Notes under the pieces: model-generated
Databases searched by the model: none
Told to the model about the DNA's origin: nothing
Seen by the model: the letters and a program-made list of their open reading frames with translations, nothing else
In this document: in pieces, positions 52,121 through 61,028 of the stretch
Position numbering within the stretch: position 1 is the first letter of the stretch
Layout of the letters: each line of letters starts with the position of its first letter
Position numbers and translations under genes: made by a program
Assembly (NCBI RefSeq): GCF_003058165.1
Contig: NZ_QBUC01000002.1
Location: forward strand, 227,661-291,660
Source: Paenisporosarcina sp. OV554
GTDB lineage: Bacteria; Bacillota; Bacilli; Bacillales_A; Planococcaceae
DNA length: 64,000 nt
Direction of reading: 5' to 3'

Positions 52121-53374
52121 ATGGAATTTATAGTTTTGGCCATTAGTTTAATGTTGTCGTTTTTCTTTTCAGGCAGTGAAACGGCACTAACAGCAGTAAA
52201 TAGGATGAAGGTCCAGCTTCGTGCAGAACAAGGAGAGAGAATGTCACAAAAGCTCCTCATGTTAATCTCGAAACCGGACCGCATGATTACGACGATTTTA
52301 ATCGGAAATAATATTGTTAATATTATCATGCCTACTTTATTGACAATAATTGCATTTAGATACAGCTGGGATATTGCATTAGCAACGGCAATTTTGACAA
52401 TTATAATCATCATTTTTGGTGAAGTTTTGCCAAAAACAATTGCTGTAACGTTTGCAGATAAAATAGCATATACCGTAGCACCTATTATTTCAGTCCTTGT
52501 TCAAATTATGAGACCTATAACTTATTTTGTTGCGAAATTCACAAACATTTTCATTCGCATAATTTCAAAAGGTGCCGTAAAAGAAGCAACTCTTACTAAG
52601 GAAGAACTACGTTCTATGGTAGATCTCGCATCAACAGAAGGGACCTTCAAAGAAGATGAGTCTGAACGATTAAAAGGTGTTTTAGATTTTCCACATAAAG
52701 ACGTAGAAGATGTATTGGAAACACACCGTACAGAAATAATCGGTATTCCCAATAAAGCTACTTATGAAGAAGTACGCGATATTATTTTAGAACATTATTA
52801 TACGCGCTACCCTGTTTATGAAGAGAGTATGGACCACATTATCGGTATGTTTTATTCGAAAGCTTTGATTGAATGGTCAATGGATCCTTCGATGGAAATG
52901 TCCGAGTTAATTGACAATGATCCATTATTCGTAGTTCAATCTGTTAGTGTTGAGAAAGTATTTAAACAAATGCTTACGAAGAAAAAACATATGGCTATTG
53001 TTCTCGATGAATATGGTGGAACTCTTGGAATTGTAACCCACGAAGATATTATTGAAGAAATGATTGGACAGGAAATTGAAGATGAATCGGATGAAGATGA
53101 AGATATTTTAGTTTATGAAATGACTGAAAATCATCTCATATGTCATGGTCGATTGGAAATAGAAGACGTAAACGAAATGTTTAAAGTTGATATTCCAAAT
53201 GATCACGATACGATTGGTGGATTTGTTCTCCAACAACTGGGACACATGCCAGATAACGGTGAGCAATTCAATTATGAAAATCTTTATTTTGAAGTAAATG
53301 AAATGGACCGCAATCGTATCTTGCAGTTAACCATTACTATAAAAGGAAAAGAAGAAGTGCTGAATGACGAATAG
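52121..53374 (+). CDS. CNNM/CorC-type (UPF0053) membrane protein, probable magnesium exporter
   Basis: This 417-residue protein has an N-terminal DUF21 (CNNM) membrane domain (about 1-180, with SGSETALTAVNRMK), two CBS domains (about 205-325) and a C-terminal CorC/HlyC domain. It belongs to the group of MpfA, which exports Mg2+ in staphylococci, and not to the true hemolysins. An acidic stretch (EDESDEDEDI) links the CBS and CorC parts. The start follows AGGAGG. A terminator overlaps its last codons. Confidence 0.92.
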   Translation: MEFIVLAISLMLSFFFSGSETALTAVNRMKVQLRAEQGERMSQKLLMLISKPDRMITTILIGNNIVNIIMPTLLTIIAFRYSWDIALATAILTIIIIIFGEVLPKTIAVTFADKIAYTVAPIISVLVQIMRPITYFVAKFTNIFIRIISKGAVKEATLTKEELRSMVDLASTEGTFKEDESERLKGVLDFPHKDVEDVLETHRTEIIGIPNKATYEEVRDIILEHYYTRYPVYEESMDHIIGMFYSKALIEWSMDPSMEMSELIDNDPLFVVQSVSVEKVFKQMLTKKKHMAIVLDEYGGTLGIVTHEDIIEEMIGQEIEDESDEDEDILVYEMTENHLICHGRLEIEDVNEMFKVDIPNDHDTIGGFVLQQLGHMPDNGEQFNYENLYFEVNEMDRNRILQLTITIKGKEEVLNDE

Positions 53375-53390
53375 TCATCAGCACTTTTTT
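53355..53390 (+). terminator. Terminator of the CNNM-type gene
   Basis: AAGTGCTGAATGAC / GTCATCAGCACTT with one bulge, then six T. The 5' arm lies within the last codons. Confidence 0.9.
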
Positions 53391-53460
53391 CTGTCTTAAG
53401 AGCTCTCAAAATGAGATGCTGTGAGAAAATAATCGATTGTTCGAGGGTGGGGGAGAGAAT

Positions 53461-53535
53461 AATCCCATTCATTTAGATTTAATCCCGTTCGATAAAGGTT
53501 TAATCCCGTTCACCCTATGTTTATTGTCATTCGCC
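53461..53535. repeat. 21-bp phased intergenic array 6 (core TTTAATCCCGTTC)
   Basis: Cores AATCCC(A/G)TTC start at 53461, 53481, 53502 and a diverged one at 53523 (spacings 20, 21, 21). On the other strand the core is GAACGGGATTAAA, nearly the core of arrays 1 and 2 (GAACGGGAATAAA). It lies 71 bases after the CNNM terminator. Confidence 0.85.
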
Positions 53536-53696
53536 CAATTTTTCCCGCAAAACTACCCTTAAACAAAGTTTAAGGAGGTAATATGCTTGGTTTTCGCTGC
53601 GCTTCTGTCCAAAGAAATACCTTAGTTTGATCGTAAAATAAGCTGTCTAAGCTTCACCGTTTTTCTGTCTGTCTAGTTTCGCAGTGCAGGCCGCAC

Positions 53697-54070
53697 CTTA
53701 GCTTGGGCCTACAGGATGTAGGTCATGAAGGCGTTGCGACACGATGTCGCGAACTTAGCCTTCCTTCCGATTCGGTCTTTCCGGCGTCGGTGTCGATCAT
53801 GCTCCTGCGGTTACTCGTCGCAGAGGAGATCATGCTCCTGCGGTTACTCGTCGCAGAGGAGATCATGCTCCTGCGGTTACTCGTCGCAGAGGAGTTCTTG
53901 CTCGCCCTGCTACGCTTTTCATTGTCTAGCTACAAGCGCCAGCTCGTACCTAAGCTTGGGCCTACAGGATGTAGGTCATGAAGGTGTTGCGACACGATGT
54001 CGCGAACTTAGCCTTCCTTCCGAATTCGGAAATAAGTTTCCGATTCGCGTCTTCCAGCACTGGAGTTAAG
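53697..54070. repeat. Large hairpin-rich intergenic repeat element
   Basis: A block of about 70 bases with GGGCCTACAGGATGTAGG and GCGACACGATGTCGCG occurs at 53705-53768 and again at about 53958-54023. Both motifs are small hairpins. The two copies flank a 33-bp tandem repeat. The wording (TTGTCTAGCTACAAGCGCCAGC and GCTTTTCATTGTCTAG) recalls, from memory, the long intergenic repeats scattered in Bacillaceae genomes. No gene is supported in this 826-base gap; the ORFs in it are artefacts of the repeat. Base composition is clearly more GC-rich than its surroundings. Confidence 0.8.
53795..53893. repeat. 33-bp tandem repeat, three identical copies
   Basis: Units start at 53795, 53828 and 53861 and contain CTCCTGCGGTTACTCGTCGC followed by AGAGGA. 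Each unit can form a hairpin (CTGCG / CGCAG). The copies are identical, so the expansion is recent. Confidence 0.9.
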
Positions 54071-54200
54071 CTAGAGTAGCGCTTTTCACTTTTCTGTCTT
54101 ACACGTTTGTAAGAAATTTGAAAGTGAATACGATAGAGCGTAAGGTTCGTTTTTGGCAAAATAGAGACATCAGCAAGAAACGGACGGAGGATATTTTTAA

Positions 54201-54746
54201 ATGAACGGACAAATAGAGCAAGTGTACGAGGAATACCATCGTTATATATATCACTTATGTTTAAAATTGACACGCAACCAAACAGAGGCAGAAGATTTGA
54301 TGCAAGAAGTTTGGGTGAAAGTAGTTCGGTATGAGGCATACATGCAGAATGTCGATCACCTAAAAGCTTGGTTAACAACGATTTGTATGAATACATTTCG
54401 TGACCGCTACCGCAAAACGGTGCGTCGCAGTAAACATATCTTAAATCAACCAGATCAATTAGATGTTCCGGTGCTTGATTTAATTCCATGTGATTCACTA
54501 ACTGCGGATGACGTTTTGGAAAAAGACGATTTATCTAAAATGGTTCAACTAAAAATTTCCGAGCTGGATGGCATCTACAAAACAACTGTGTTGTATTTTT
54601 ATGTGCACCAATATTCTCTTGTTGAAATTGCAGCATTAATGAAAGTGTCTATAGGTACGGTTAAATCACGTCTTTTCCGTGCGAAACAACGTTTAAAGGA
54701 AATGATGATCGCAGATACAAATGCTGTCGAATATCTTCCTGCTTAA
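54201..54746 (+). CDS. ECF-type RNA polymerase sigma factor, orphan
   Basis: This 181-residue protein has region 2 (YEEYHRYIYHLCLKLTRNQTEAEDLMQEVWVKV, with KAWLTTICMNTFRDRYR) and region 4 (YVHQYSLVEIAALMKVSIGTVKSRLFRAKQRLKE) and no region 3, which defines the extracytoplasmic-function class. It would direct RNA polymerase to a small stress regulon. No anti-sigma gene follows; a terminator comes 2 bases after the stop, and the next gene is a PLD-like protein. Regulation must therefore be by a distant partner or by expression level. The start follows CGGAGG. Confidence 0.92.
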   Translation: MNGQIEQVYEEYHRYIYHLCLKLTRNQTEAEDLMQEVWVKVVRYEAYMQNVDHLKAWLTTICMNTFRDRYRKTVRRSKHILNQPDQLDVPVLDLIPCDSLTADDVLEKDDLSKMVQLKISELDGIYKTTVLYFYVHQYSLVEIAALMKVSIGTVKSRLFRAKQRLKEMMIADTNAVEYLPA

Positions 54747-54748
54747 TG

Positions 54749-54779
54749 AAATCACAGTCCTAGAGGCTGTGATTTTTTT
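54749..54779 (+). terminator. Terminator of the ECF sigma gene
   Basis: AAATCACAG / CTGTGATTT with a nine-base loop and T run. Confidence 0.9.
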
Positions 54780-54822
54780 GTATTTAAAGATGAGCGGAGG
54801 CTCAGTCGTATTTTCTGGCTAT

Positions 54823-54898
54823 GACGTCTGAAAACATGGGACTGACGTCTGAAAAAAAGGCATCGACGTCTGAAAAATATCGATTCAAGTCTGAAATT
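54823..54898. repeat. 21-bp phased intergenic array 7 (core GACGTCTGAAAA)
   Basis: Cores start at 54823, 54844, 54865 and 54886, exactly 21 bp apart; the last is CAAGTCTGAAAT. The array begins 44 bases after the ECF sigma terminator and lies about 125 bases before the PLD-like gene. Confidence 0.9.
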
Positions 54899-55024
54899 CT
54901 TGGGAATAAGATTCTTCCTAATCCATCGATTCCAGGAAAATCACCCATACATAATGGTTTAGCAATTTAGAATCAAGGGAATACCGAGATTAAAAACACG
55001 AATATTCTCAAGGGGGAAAAGCGT

Positions 55025-56479
55025 ATGGCCAACAAGCCGCGCAATCATTGGAGTAAGAGAAAGCTTATTATCATAGCTTCTTTAGGAATCTTTGCGCTAA
55101 TTTATATCGCCGTGATCGTATGGCACACATTTAAACCACTACCAAAAGGTATTTCATATGAAGGCGATTTACATAAAACAGATACTGTTGAAATGATAAC
55201 GGACTTAACGTTTGCACAAGATAAAAAAGGCAAGGGAATGGTTCATGAGAACAATATTTTTGAAGCCGTATACACAATGATTGAAGAGGCAGAGGACTTT
55301 GTTGTTGTGGACTTTTTCTTATTTGACGGTTATTACGATGAAAAAGAAGATTTCCCTAAAATTGCAGACACTTTATCAACAACACTAGCAAATAAAAAGA
55401 AAGAAAATCCTGATATGCCAATAGTTTTTATTACCGATCCTCTTAATCGTGGGTACGGTTCATATGAAAATGAATGGTTTAAAAAATTGCGTAATGCAGG
55501 AGTCGAAATTGTCTATACCGATTTAGATTCATTAAGAGATTCTACACCCATTTATTCAGGTATTTACCGAACGTTTTTCCAATGGTTTGATATCGGTGGA
55601 GAAGGTTGGATAGCAAATGCGACGGCAAGCGAAGCACCAAAAATGACGATTGCTTCTTATATGACATTGCTAAATATTAAGGCAAATCATCGGAAAGCAG
55701 TTGTGACGGAAAAAGAAGCTTTGGTAACATCTTCAAATCCTCACGATGCCAGTGGGTTCCATGGGAATATTGCTTTAAAAGTAACAGGACCCGTAATAAA
55801 TGATGTTTTAAAGGCTGAAGAGGCTGTTTCTCTGTACTCCGGTGGTCCAAAACTTCCGCGAGTGGAAGTGAAAGAGATTGATGGAGAATATGAGGTTCAA
55901 TATGTGACGGAGAAAAAGATTTTGGATGCTTTACTTGCTGATTTGGCTGAAACTAAAGAGGGGGACAAGATTTGGTTAGGTATGTTCTTCATTGCAAAGC
56001 GCGACATCGTGAATGCGCTGATCGATGCGGCAAATCGTGGAGTAGAAATTAATATGATACTCGATTCAAACGAAAATTCATTTGGTCAAGAAAAATCCGG
56101 CTTGCCGAACCGTCCAGTTGTTCAAGAAATGGTGGAAGATTCCAAGGGTAAAATAAATGTTCGTTGGTACAATACGGTAATTGGACAGTATCATACGAAA
56201 GCTATTTGGATTCAATCTGAAGGTCATACTATCATTTCAAGTGGATCAGGTAACTATACGGAACGCACGCTTGATGATTATAACTTAGAAAATAACTTAC
56301 GTGTCATCGCTCCGAATGACAGCGAACTTGTCGGAGAAATGGAAGATTACTTCGAGCGTCTTTGGAATAATGAAGATGCTATGTACACAGTTGACCTCGA
56401 AGAATTCCAAGATAAATTCACATGGTGGCAACGATGGATTTACACATTCCAACAAGCCATTAAAGTAACGACTTATTAA
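55025..56479 (+). CDS. Membrane-anchored phospholipase-D-like protein with altered HKD motifs
   Basis: This 484-residue protein has one membrane segment at about 13-33 and two PLD-like domains. The first HKD motif is NHRKAVVTE (His222, Lys224, Glu229 where Asp is usual). The second is YHTKAIWIQ (His390, Lys392, Gln397 where Asp is usual), followed by the SSGSGN segment. The catalytic His and Lys remain, so it may still hydrolyse or transfer phosphatidyl groups, as in cardiolipin synthase relatives. The start follows AAGGGGG. Its substrate is unknown. Confidence 0.85.
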   Translation: MANKPRNHWSKRKLIIIASLGIFALIYIAVIVWHTFKPLPKGISYEGDLHKTDTVEMITDLTFAQDKKGKGMVHENNIFEAVYTMIEEAEDFVVVDFFLFDGYYDEKEDFPKIADTLSTTLANKKKENPDMPIVFITDPLNRGYGSYENEWFKKLRNAGVEIVYTDLDSLRDSTPIYSGIYRTFFQWFDIGGEGWIANATASEAPKMTIASYMTLLNIKANHRKAVVTEKEALVTSSNPHDASGFHGNIALKVTGPVINDVLKAEEAVSLYSGGPKLPRVEVKEIDGEYEVQYVTEKKILDALLADLAETKEGDKIWLGMFFIAKRDIVNALIDAANRGVEINMILDSNENSFGQEKSGLPNRPVVQEMVEDSKGKINVRWYNTVIGQYHTKAIWIQSEGHTIISSGSGNYTERTLDDYNLENNLRVIAPNDSELVGEMEDYFERLWNNEDAMYTVDLEEFQDKFTWWQRWIYTFQQAIKVTTY

Positions 56480-56486
56480 TTTACTA

Positions 56487-56517
56487 AAACCCCTGTGCAT
56501 TTGGTACGAAGGGGTTT
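56487..56517 (+). terminator. Hairpin after the PLD-like gene
   Basis: AAACCCCT / AGGGGTTT with a 15-base loop and a short T run. It is a weaker terminator. Confidence 0.55.
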
Positions 56518-56537
56518 GAAATTAATAGAATCCACAA

Positions 56538-56566
56538 TAAAGGCCGCTGAAGTTCAGCGACCTTTT
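56538..56566 (-). terminator. Terminator of the YfmM-like ABC-F gene
   Basis: AAAGGCCGCTGAA / TTCAGCGACCTTT with one mismatch, eight bases after the stop on the minus strand. The T run is better on the plus strand, so it may serve both converging genes. Confidence 0.7.
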
Positions 56567-56573
56567 CTTTTAC

Positions 56574-58148
56574 TTATTTTTTTGAATCGTCAACATGCAC
56601 ACCAGTTTGGAACCAGTCTTCTACGTTCCAAATTTTCGTAACTAAACCTTCATAGAATTCAGGTTCATGACTTACTAATACGATCGTGCCTTTATATTCG
56701 CTCATCGCGCGCTTCAGTTCTTCTTTCGCGTGGATGTCCAAATGGTTTGTCGGCTCATCGAAAAGCAACCAGTTGCTTTCTTCCATCATTAACTTACAAA
56801 GACGAACTTTCGCTTGTTCGCCACCGCTCAAGCTGTTCATCGGGCGTGAGATATGTTCGTTTTTCAAACCGGTACGGGCTAGAGCGGCGCGCACTTGGCT
56901 TTGTTCCATACTCGGATAGGTTTTCCAAATCTCTTCAATCGGCGTTACATTGTCCGCTCTTACTTCTTGTTCGAAGTATGAAATGGATAGGAAATCGCCA
57001 CGTCTAACACTTCCGCCAAGTGGATTCACTTTGCCAAGCATCGTTTTAAGCAATGTAGATTTACCAACACCGTTCATTCCGACAAGGGCAATTTTTTCAC
57101 CGCGTTCAATAGAGAACGATAACGGCGGCAATAGTGGCTTGTCATAACCGATTAGTAAGTTTTCCGCCTCTACTACGTAGCGACTTGGGCTGCGGGACTC
57201 TTTGAAACCAAATTGAGGTTTCGCTGCAGTCTCCGGACGATCGATTCGCTCAATGCGGTCCAGTTGCTTCTGGCGAGACTTGGCACGGCCAGTTGTGGAA
57301 TAGCGTGCTTTATTTTTGGCAATGAAGTCTTCTTGTTTCTTAATAAAGTCCTGTTGTTTTTCATACGCATCGATATGCTGACGTTTGTTGATTTCAGCAA
57401 GCTCAAGGAACTTCTCATATGATGCTGTGAAGCGGGACAGTTTAGAGAATTCCAGTTGGAAAATGACATCAACGATCCCGTTCATAAATTCCGTATCATG
57501 CGAAATAAGCAGGAAGCAATGAGGGTAATTTTTTAAGTAATTCGTTAACCAGCCAATATGTTCTTCATCCAGATAGTTGGTAGGCTCATCCAGCAGCAAT
57601 ACTTTTGGTTTTTCAAGAAGCAGTTTTGCTAGCAATACTTTCGTTCTTTGGCCCCCTGAAAGAGCGGAGACAGGACGGTCCAATCCAATCGCATCCAGAC
57701 CCAGCCCACGAGCGATTTCTTCTATTTTCATATCAAGCGTATAGAAGTCACCCGCATCGAGTGCATCTTGGATATCCGCCATTTGCTCAAGTAATTCTTC
57801 CAATTCTTCAGGTGTTGCTTCACCCATTTTGCTGGTGATTTCATTCATTTCCGCTTCTTTTTTATATAGCGGCAAGAACGCATCGCGCAATGTATCACGC
57901 ATCGAACGACCTTGTTCCAAACGAGTGTGTTGATCCAAATATCCGTAATGAGTACCAGGAAGCCATTCTACTTTGCCTGAATCATGAATGATTTCACCTG
58001 TAATAATACTCATTAAGGTAGATTTACCAACGCCGTTGGCCCCAACTAATCCAACGTGTTCACCTTCTATTAGGCGAAATGATACGTCTTTAAATAGTGT
58101 ACGGTCACCAAATGTGTGACCTAAATTATCAACTGTCAATAATGCCAT
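56574..58148 (-). CDS. ABC-F family ATPase, YfmM-like
   Basis: This 524-residue protein has two ABC domains: Walker A GANGVGKST and GMNGVGKST, signatures LSGGQRTKV and LSGGEQAKV, and Walker B motifs LDEPTNYLDEEH and FDEPTNHLDIH. Between them lies the long basic linker (about 235-320). It closely follows the pattern of B. subtilis YfmM, a translation-associated ABC-F protein, judged from memory. No leader ORF or attenuator precedes it, which fits a constitutive factor, in contrast to the ABC-F at 15205. It is preceded by the small SE1832-like gene on the same strand. Confidence 0.88.
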   Translation of the reverse strand: MALLTVDNLGHTFGDRTLFKDVSFRLIEGEHVGLVGANGVGKSTLMSIITGEIIHDSGKVEWLPGTHYGYLDQHTRLEQGRSMRDTLRDAFLPLYKKEAEMNEITSKMGEATPEELEELLEQMADIQDALDAGDFYTLDMKIEEIARGLGLDAIGLDRPVSALSGGQRTKVLLAKLLLEKPKVLLLDEPTNYLDEEHIGWLTNYLKNYPHCFLLISHDTEFMNGIVDVIFQLEFSKLSRFTASYEKFLELAEINKRQHIDAYEKQQDFIKKQEDFIAKNKARYSTTGRAKSRQKQLDRIERIDRPETAAKPQFGFKESRSPSRYVVEAENLLIGYDKPLLPPLSFSIERGEKIALVGMNGVGKSTLLKTMLGKVNPLGGSVRRGDFLSISYFEQEVRADNVTPIEEIWKTYPSMEQSQVRAALARTGLKNEHISRPMNSLSGGEQAKVRLCKLMMEESNWLLFDEPTNHLDIHAKEELKRAMSEYKGTIVLVSHEPEFYEGLVTKIWNVEDWFQTGVHVDDSKK

Positions 58149-58166
58149 GATTCCATTCCTCCATAA

Positions 58167-58206
58167 AGAAAGCTCGCAGGCCTGTTACAGCGCCGCGAGC
58201 TTTTTG
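58167..58206 (-). terminator. Hairpin between the SE1832-like and ABC-F genes
   Basis: AAAGCTCGCAGGC and GCCGCGAGCTTT form an imperfect stem overlapping the end of the small gene on the minus strand; TTTCTTTA follows. Confidence 0.65.
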
Positions 58207-58367
58207 TTTAGTTCTGCGAGTTGTAGTTCCATATTTCCTAAACGTTGTTCGGCTTGTTCAATCATGGCCGGATGACCAGTTGATTCTAACTTTTCCATAT
58301 CGCCTTGCAAACGTATATAATCCATCTTTAATTCAGCAATTTGTGCTTTAATCTGTTGTGAAGTCAT
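58185..58367 (-). CDS. SE1832-like small coiled-coil protein
   Basis: This 60-residue protein is an almost continuous amphipathic helix: QIAELKMDYIRLQGDMEKLEST at the N-terminus and EQRLGNMELQLAELNKKL at the C-terminus. It resembles the SE1832 family of Bacillales and staphylococci, whose function is unknown. AGAGGAG lies upstream of the start. It precedes the YfmM-like gene on the same strand. Confidence 0.75.
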   Translation of the reverse strand: MTSQQIKAQIAELKMDYIRLQGDMEKLESTGHPAMIEQAEQRLGNMELQLAELNKKLAAL

Positions 58368-58413
58368 ATAAGAGAAACTCCTCTTTTAACACCCATTGTA
58401 TCACAGAATTGAG

Positions 58414-59436
58414 TTATTTGGTGATTTCACGTGCTTCTTCTTGAATGATTTTTTCTAAAAATCGTTGCATGTTCAAATTATTCATACCCAATTTTAACGA
58501 TAATTGCTTTTTAATTGCCCGTACACTACGGTTCGGATGAAGAATGGTCTCCATTACCGCATTTTGCAAATGTGATTGTTTTAACTTGCGGCCAAGTCCC
58601 AAGTAAATAAAACCATTCGCTTCTTTAGGAAAGGCATGTTGTGCTTCTCTTTCATCTTCTGCAATGACAATACAGGGTTTTCCTATTACAGCAACGTGGT
58701 AAGGTGTATAGCTTGCATCGCAGATGACTAAGTCAGATTCGCTAATAAGTTGAATCGGGTCATCACAATCAACAATTCGTGTTTGTTTGCGTCCTAAAGC
58801 CATTAGTTTCAGGTCATCTCGACTATGTGGGTAACTTGAATGAAGAGCTACAGTAATCGCGAGAGGAATTTGTAAATGTAATAAATGACGTAGTGTGCGA
58901 TAGGATAAATTATCGGCATCTGCATCTGCAAATGTCACCACGACATGAGGTAGTGGAAGTGCTGTTGTCTGTTTTAAACCAGAATTTGCATATGGTTCTA
59001 ATTCTTCAGGCACAATAAATGCAGATGGTCCAATAACATAATGGGAAGGCACTTGCTCACGATCCTCATGGTAAAGTGATTGAACCACTCTTGTAGCAGC
59101 CTTGCCTCCTTCACCAAAATCGTCAAAATGTAAGGTGACCGGGACAAGTGAAGATAATAATTTCCCTTCATCTATGTCAGTATCACCACCATCTGAAATG
59201 ACGACATCGGGTTCGTGTTCTTGTAATAATTTCTTCAAATCAGCTTTACTTACATATGAAAGAGGGGCAAACCCCTGTTGATCAAGCTTTTGAAGAACTA
59301 ATGTTTGTTTTTCAGAAGCAGCAAATAGTATGCGATGAGATGCTAGTAATTTAGCAATTTGAATACATCTCGTGACAGGATAGCCTGCACGTCCAATCGT
59401 AAATAAAATGGTTTTTTGCTGAATTTGGTTGCTCAT
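58414..59436 (-). CDS. PseG/MurG-like glycosyltransferase-fold protein
   Basis: This 340-residue protein looks like a GT-B fold of the MurG/PseG group. It begins TILFTIGRAGYPVTRCIQIAKLL, has a central SDGGDTDIDEG, and ends its second domain with SDLVICDASYTPYHVAVIGKPCIVI, which resembles the nucleotide-sugar-binding part of PseG and MurG. It could be a glycosyltransferase or a nucleotide-sugar hydrolase. No other polysaccharide gene is near. The ATG at 59436 is preferred to one six codons earlier, which lies at its ribosome binding site (AAAGGTGG). Confidence 0.65.
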   Translation of the reverse strand: MSNQIQQKTILFTIGRAGYPVTRCIQIAKLLASHRILFAASEKQTLVLQKLDQQGFAPLSYVSKADLKKLLQEHEPDVVISDGGDTDIDEGKLLSSLVPVTLHFDDFGEGGKAATRVVQSLYHEDREQVPSHYVIGPSAFIVPEELEPYANSGLKQTTALPLPHVVVTFADADADNLSYRTLRHLLHLQIPLAITVALHSSYPHSRDDLKLMALGRKQTRIVDCDDPIQLISESDLVICDASYTPYHVAVIGKPCIVIAEDEREAQHAFPKEANGFIYLGLGRKLKQSHLQNAVMETILHPNRSVRAIKKQLSLKLGMNNLNMQRFLEKIIQEEAREITK

Positions 59437-59563
59437 TTCATTCCCACCTTTCATCTTCTATTTAACGTATGGGAACCAAGCCCACTGTATGAGTAAATGT
59501 TCAGATTTTGCCTATTCATATGGTAAGCTAAAGCAACATGAAATTGACAAGGGAGTGATGAAC

Positions 59564-60223
59564 GTGGAAAAGAGAACAGCGTTGGTAGCAGGTGCAACAG
59601 GACTGACAGGTTCACACCTTATCAAGTTTCTTTGTAATAATGAAGCCTACGAAAAAGTAACAATCATTGTCAGACAAGCAGTATCATATAGCCATCCAAA
59701 GTTAACAATAAAAATTAAAAACCTAGACCAAGTCAAGACTAATGATTTTAAAGGGGTAGATGATTTCTTTTGCTGTTTAGGTTCAACCATGAAAAAAGCT
59801 GGATCCAAAGAAGCATTTGAACAAGTTGATTTACTAGCGCCTGTTCAAATGGGGAAACATGCACAAGCGCAAGGAGCAAAACATATGCTTGTTATTTCAG
59901 CCATGGGTGCAAATCTAAACTCCTCAATCTATTACAATCGCATAAAAGGGAAGATGGAAGAGCAAGTTTCTAAACTGCAACTTCCTCAAGTTTCGATATT
60001 TAGACCATCTTTATTAATGGGGGATCGTCAGGAATTTCGATTAGGGGAACGCTTTGGGTCTATATTCATGAAGGTATTAAAATCATCCTTCATAGGACCG
60101 CTGAAAAAATATCGTGCTATCGAAGCACAGCAAGTGGCATTTGCCATGATGCAAAAAGCATTATCAATGCAATCTAAAAGCGTATCTATATATGAATCAG
60201 AAGAAATCCAAGAAATAAAATAA
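59564..60223 (+). CDS. NAD(P)-binding short-chain oxidoreductase-like protein (HTATIP2/YbbX-like)
   Basis: This 219-residue protein has an atypical Rossmann fold with TALVAGATGLTGSHL at the N-terminus (GxxGxxG), DFFCCLGSTMKKAGSKEAFEQVD, and VSIFRPSLLMGDR near the C-terminus. It resembles the HTATIP2-like group of atypical SDR proteins, whose reactions are mostly unknown. The GTG at 59564 has GGGAG eight bases upstream. An ATG two codons earlier is too close to that site, and the longer open frame has none. Confidence 0.8.
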   Translation: MEKRTALVAGATGLTGSHLIKFLCNNEAYEKVTIIVRQAVSYSHPKLTIKIKNLDQVKTNDFKGVDDFFCCLGSTMKKAGSKEAFEQVDLLAPVQMGKHAQAQGAKHMLVISAMGANLNSSIYYNRIKGKMEEQVSKLQLPQVSIFRPSLLMGDRQEFRLGERFGSIFMKVLKSSFIGPLKKYRAIEAQQVAFAMMQKALSMQSKSVSIYESEEIQEIK

Positions 60224-60369
60224 GATTTAAGAGGTTCTCATCTTCGAAGCAGATCTCTCGAAACAATCTCAGTCGAAAGAATGAACTTGAAGACTTTCAG
60301 AACTAGGTGCTTAGGCCATTGCTTTTCTTTTTGATACAATAAAAGGATAGCGTTTGAAGGAGGATAATT

Positions 60370-60933
60370 ATGAAAATTTTGCTCATAGATGGGACAATTA
60401 TTGGTTCAAAAACAGGGGCCATTCTCGAGCAAGTGAAAGTATATATTGAACAACTAAATAGTGAGTTGAATTTGGAAATCATGAAACTTGCTGATTTTAA
60501 TCACCAGTTTGTTGATGGCCGACCTCTTGGCGAATATAACGAAGATATGCAGAGAATAGTTCATAAGTTTGAAGAAGCAGATGGTTATGTGTTAGCAACT
60601 CCGATCTTCCAAGGATCGATTCCAGGTGTCTTGAAAAATGCATTTGATTTATTGCATCCACGTACCATGCGCTACAAGCCAGTATCGATTGTCGCAAATG
60701 GGGGGACATTCCAACACCATTTAGTCATAGAAAATCAATTGAAGCCAATTTTGGATTACTTCCGTTGCCTGGTGACGCCGAACTATGTGTATACGACTAG
60801 CAGTCACTTCGGTGAAGGCAACGTCATTATAGACGAAGATGTGCATGACCGTCTTCGTGAACTCGCACGAGTGTTTGTGCAATACGCGGAAATGAGCTCT
60901 CATCTTTCAAAAGTAACAATCGATAAACATTAA
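60370..60933 (+). CDS. NADPH-dependent FMN reductase family protein
   Basis: This 187-residue flavodoxin-like protein begins MKILLIDGTIIGSKTGAIL and contains ADGYVLATPIFQGSIPGVLKNAFDLL, the FMN-binding and dimer segment of the NADPH-dependent FMN reductase/azoreductase family. It would reduce FMN, quinones or azo compounds. The start follows GAAGGAGGA. It is a single-gene unit closed by a terminator. Confidence 0.9.
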   Translation: MKILLIDGTIIGSKTGAILEQVKVYIEQLNSELNLEIMKLADFNHQFVDGRPLGEYNEDMQRIVHKFEEADGYVLATPIFQGSIPGVLKNAFDLLHPRTMRYKPVSIVANGGTFQHHLVIENQLKPILDYFRCLVTPNYVYTTSSHFGEGNVIIDEDVHDRLRELARVFVQYAEMSSHLSKVTIDKH

Positions 60934-60945
60934 GATTATGATTAG

Positions 60946-60978
60946 CCACTTCGTAACAAGTTTGCGAAGTGGTTTTTT
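60946..60978 (+). terminator. Terminator of the FMN reductase gene
   Basis: CCACTTCG / CGAAGTGG with an 11-base loop and six T. Confidence 0.9.
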
Positions 60979-61028
60979 GATGGGGAATTTTATATAAATA
61001 GGGAGATTGGCGCAATGAAACGTGCTAA

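Noticed and set aside
53703..54069. Plus-strand ORFs with Leu- or Cys-rich tandem repeats
   Set aside because: They arise from the 33-bp tandem repeat and the hairpin blocks, which are read in several frames equally well.
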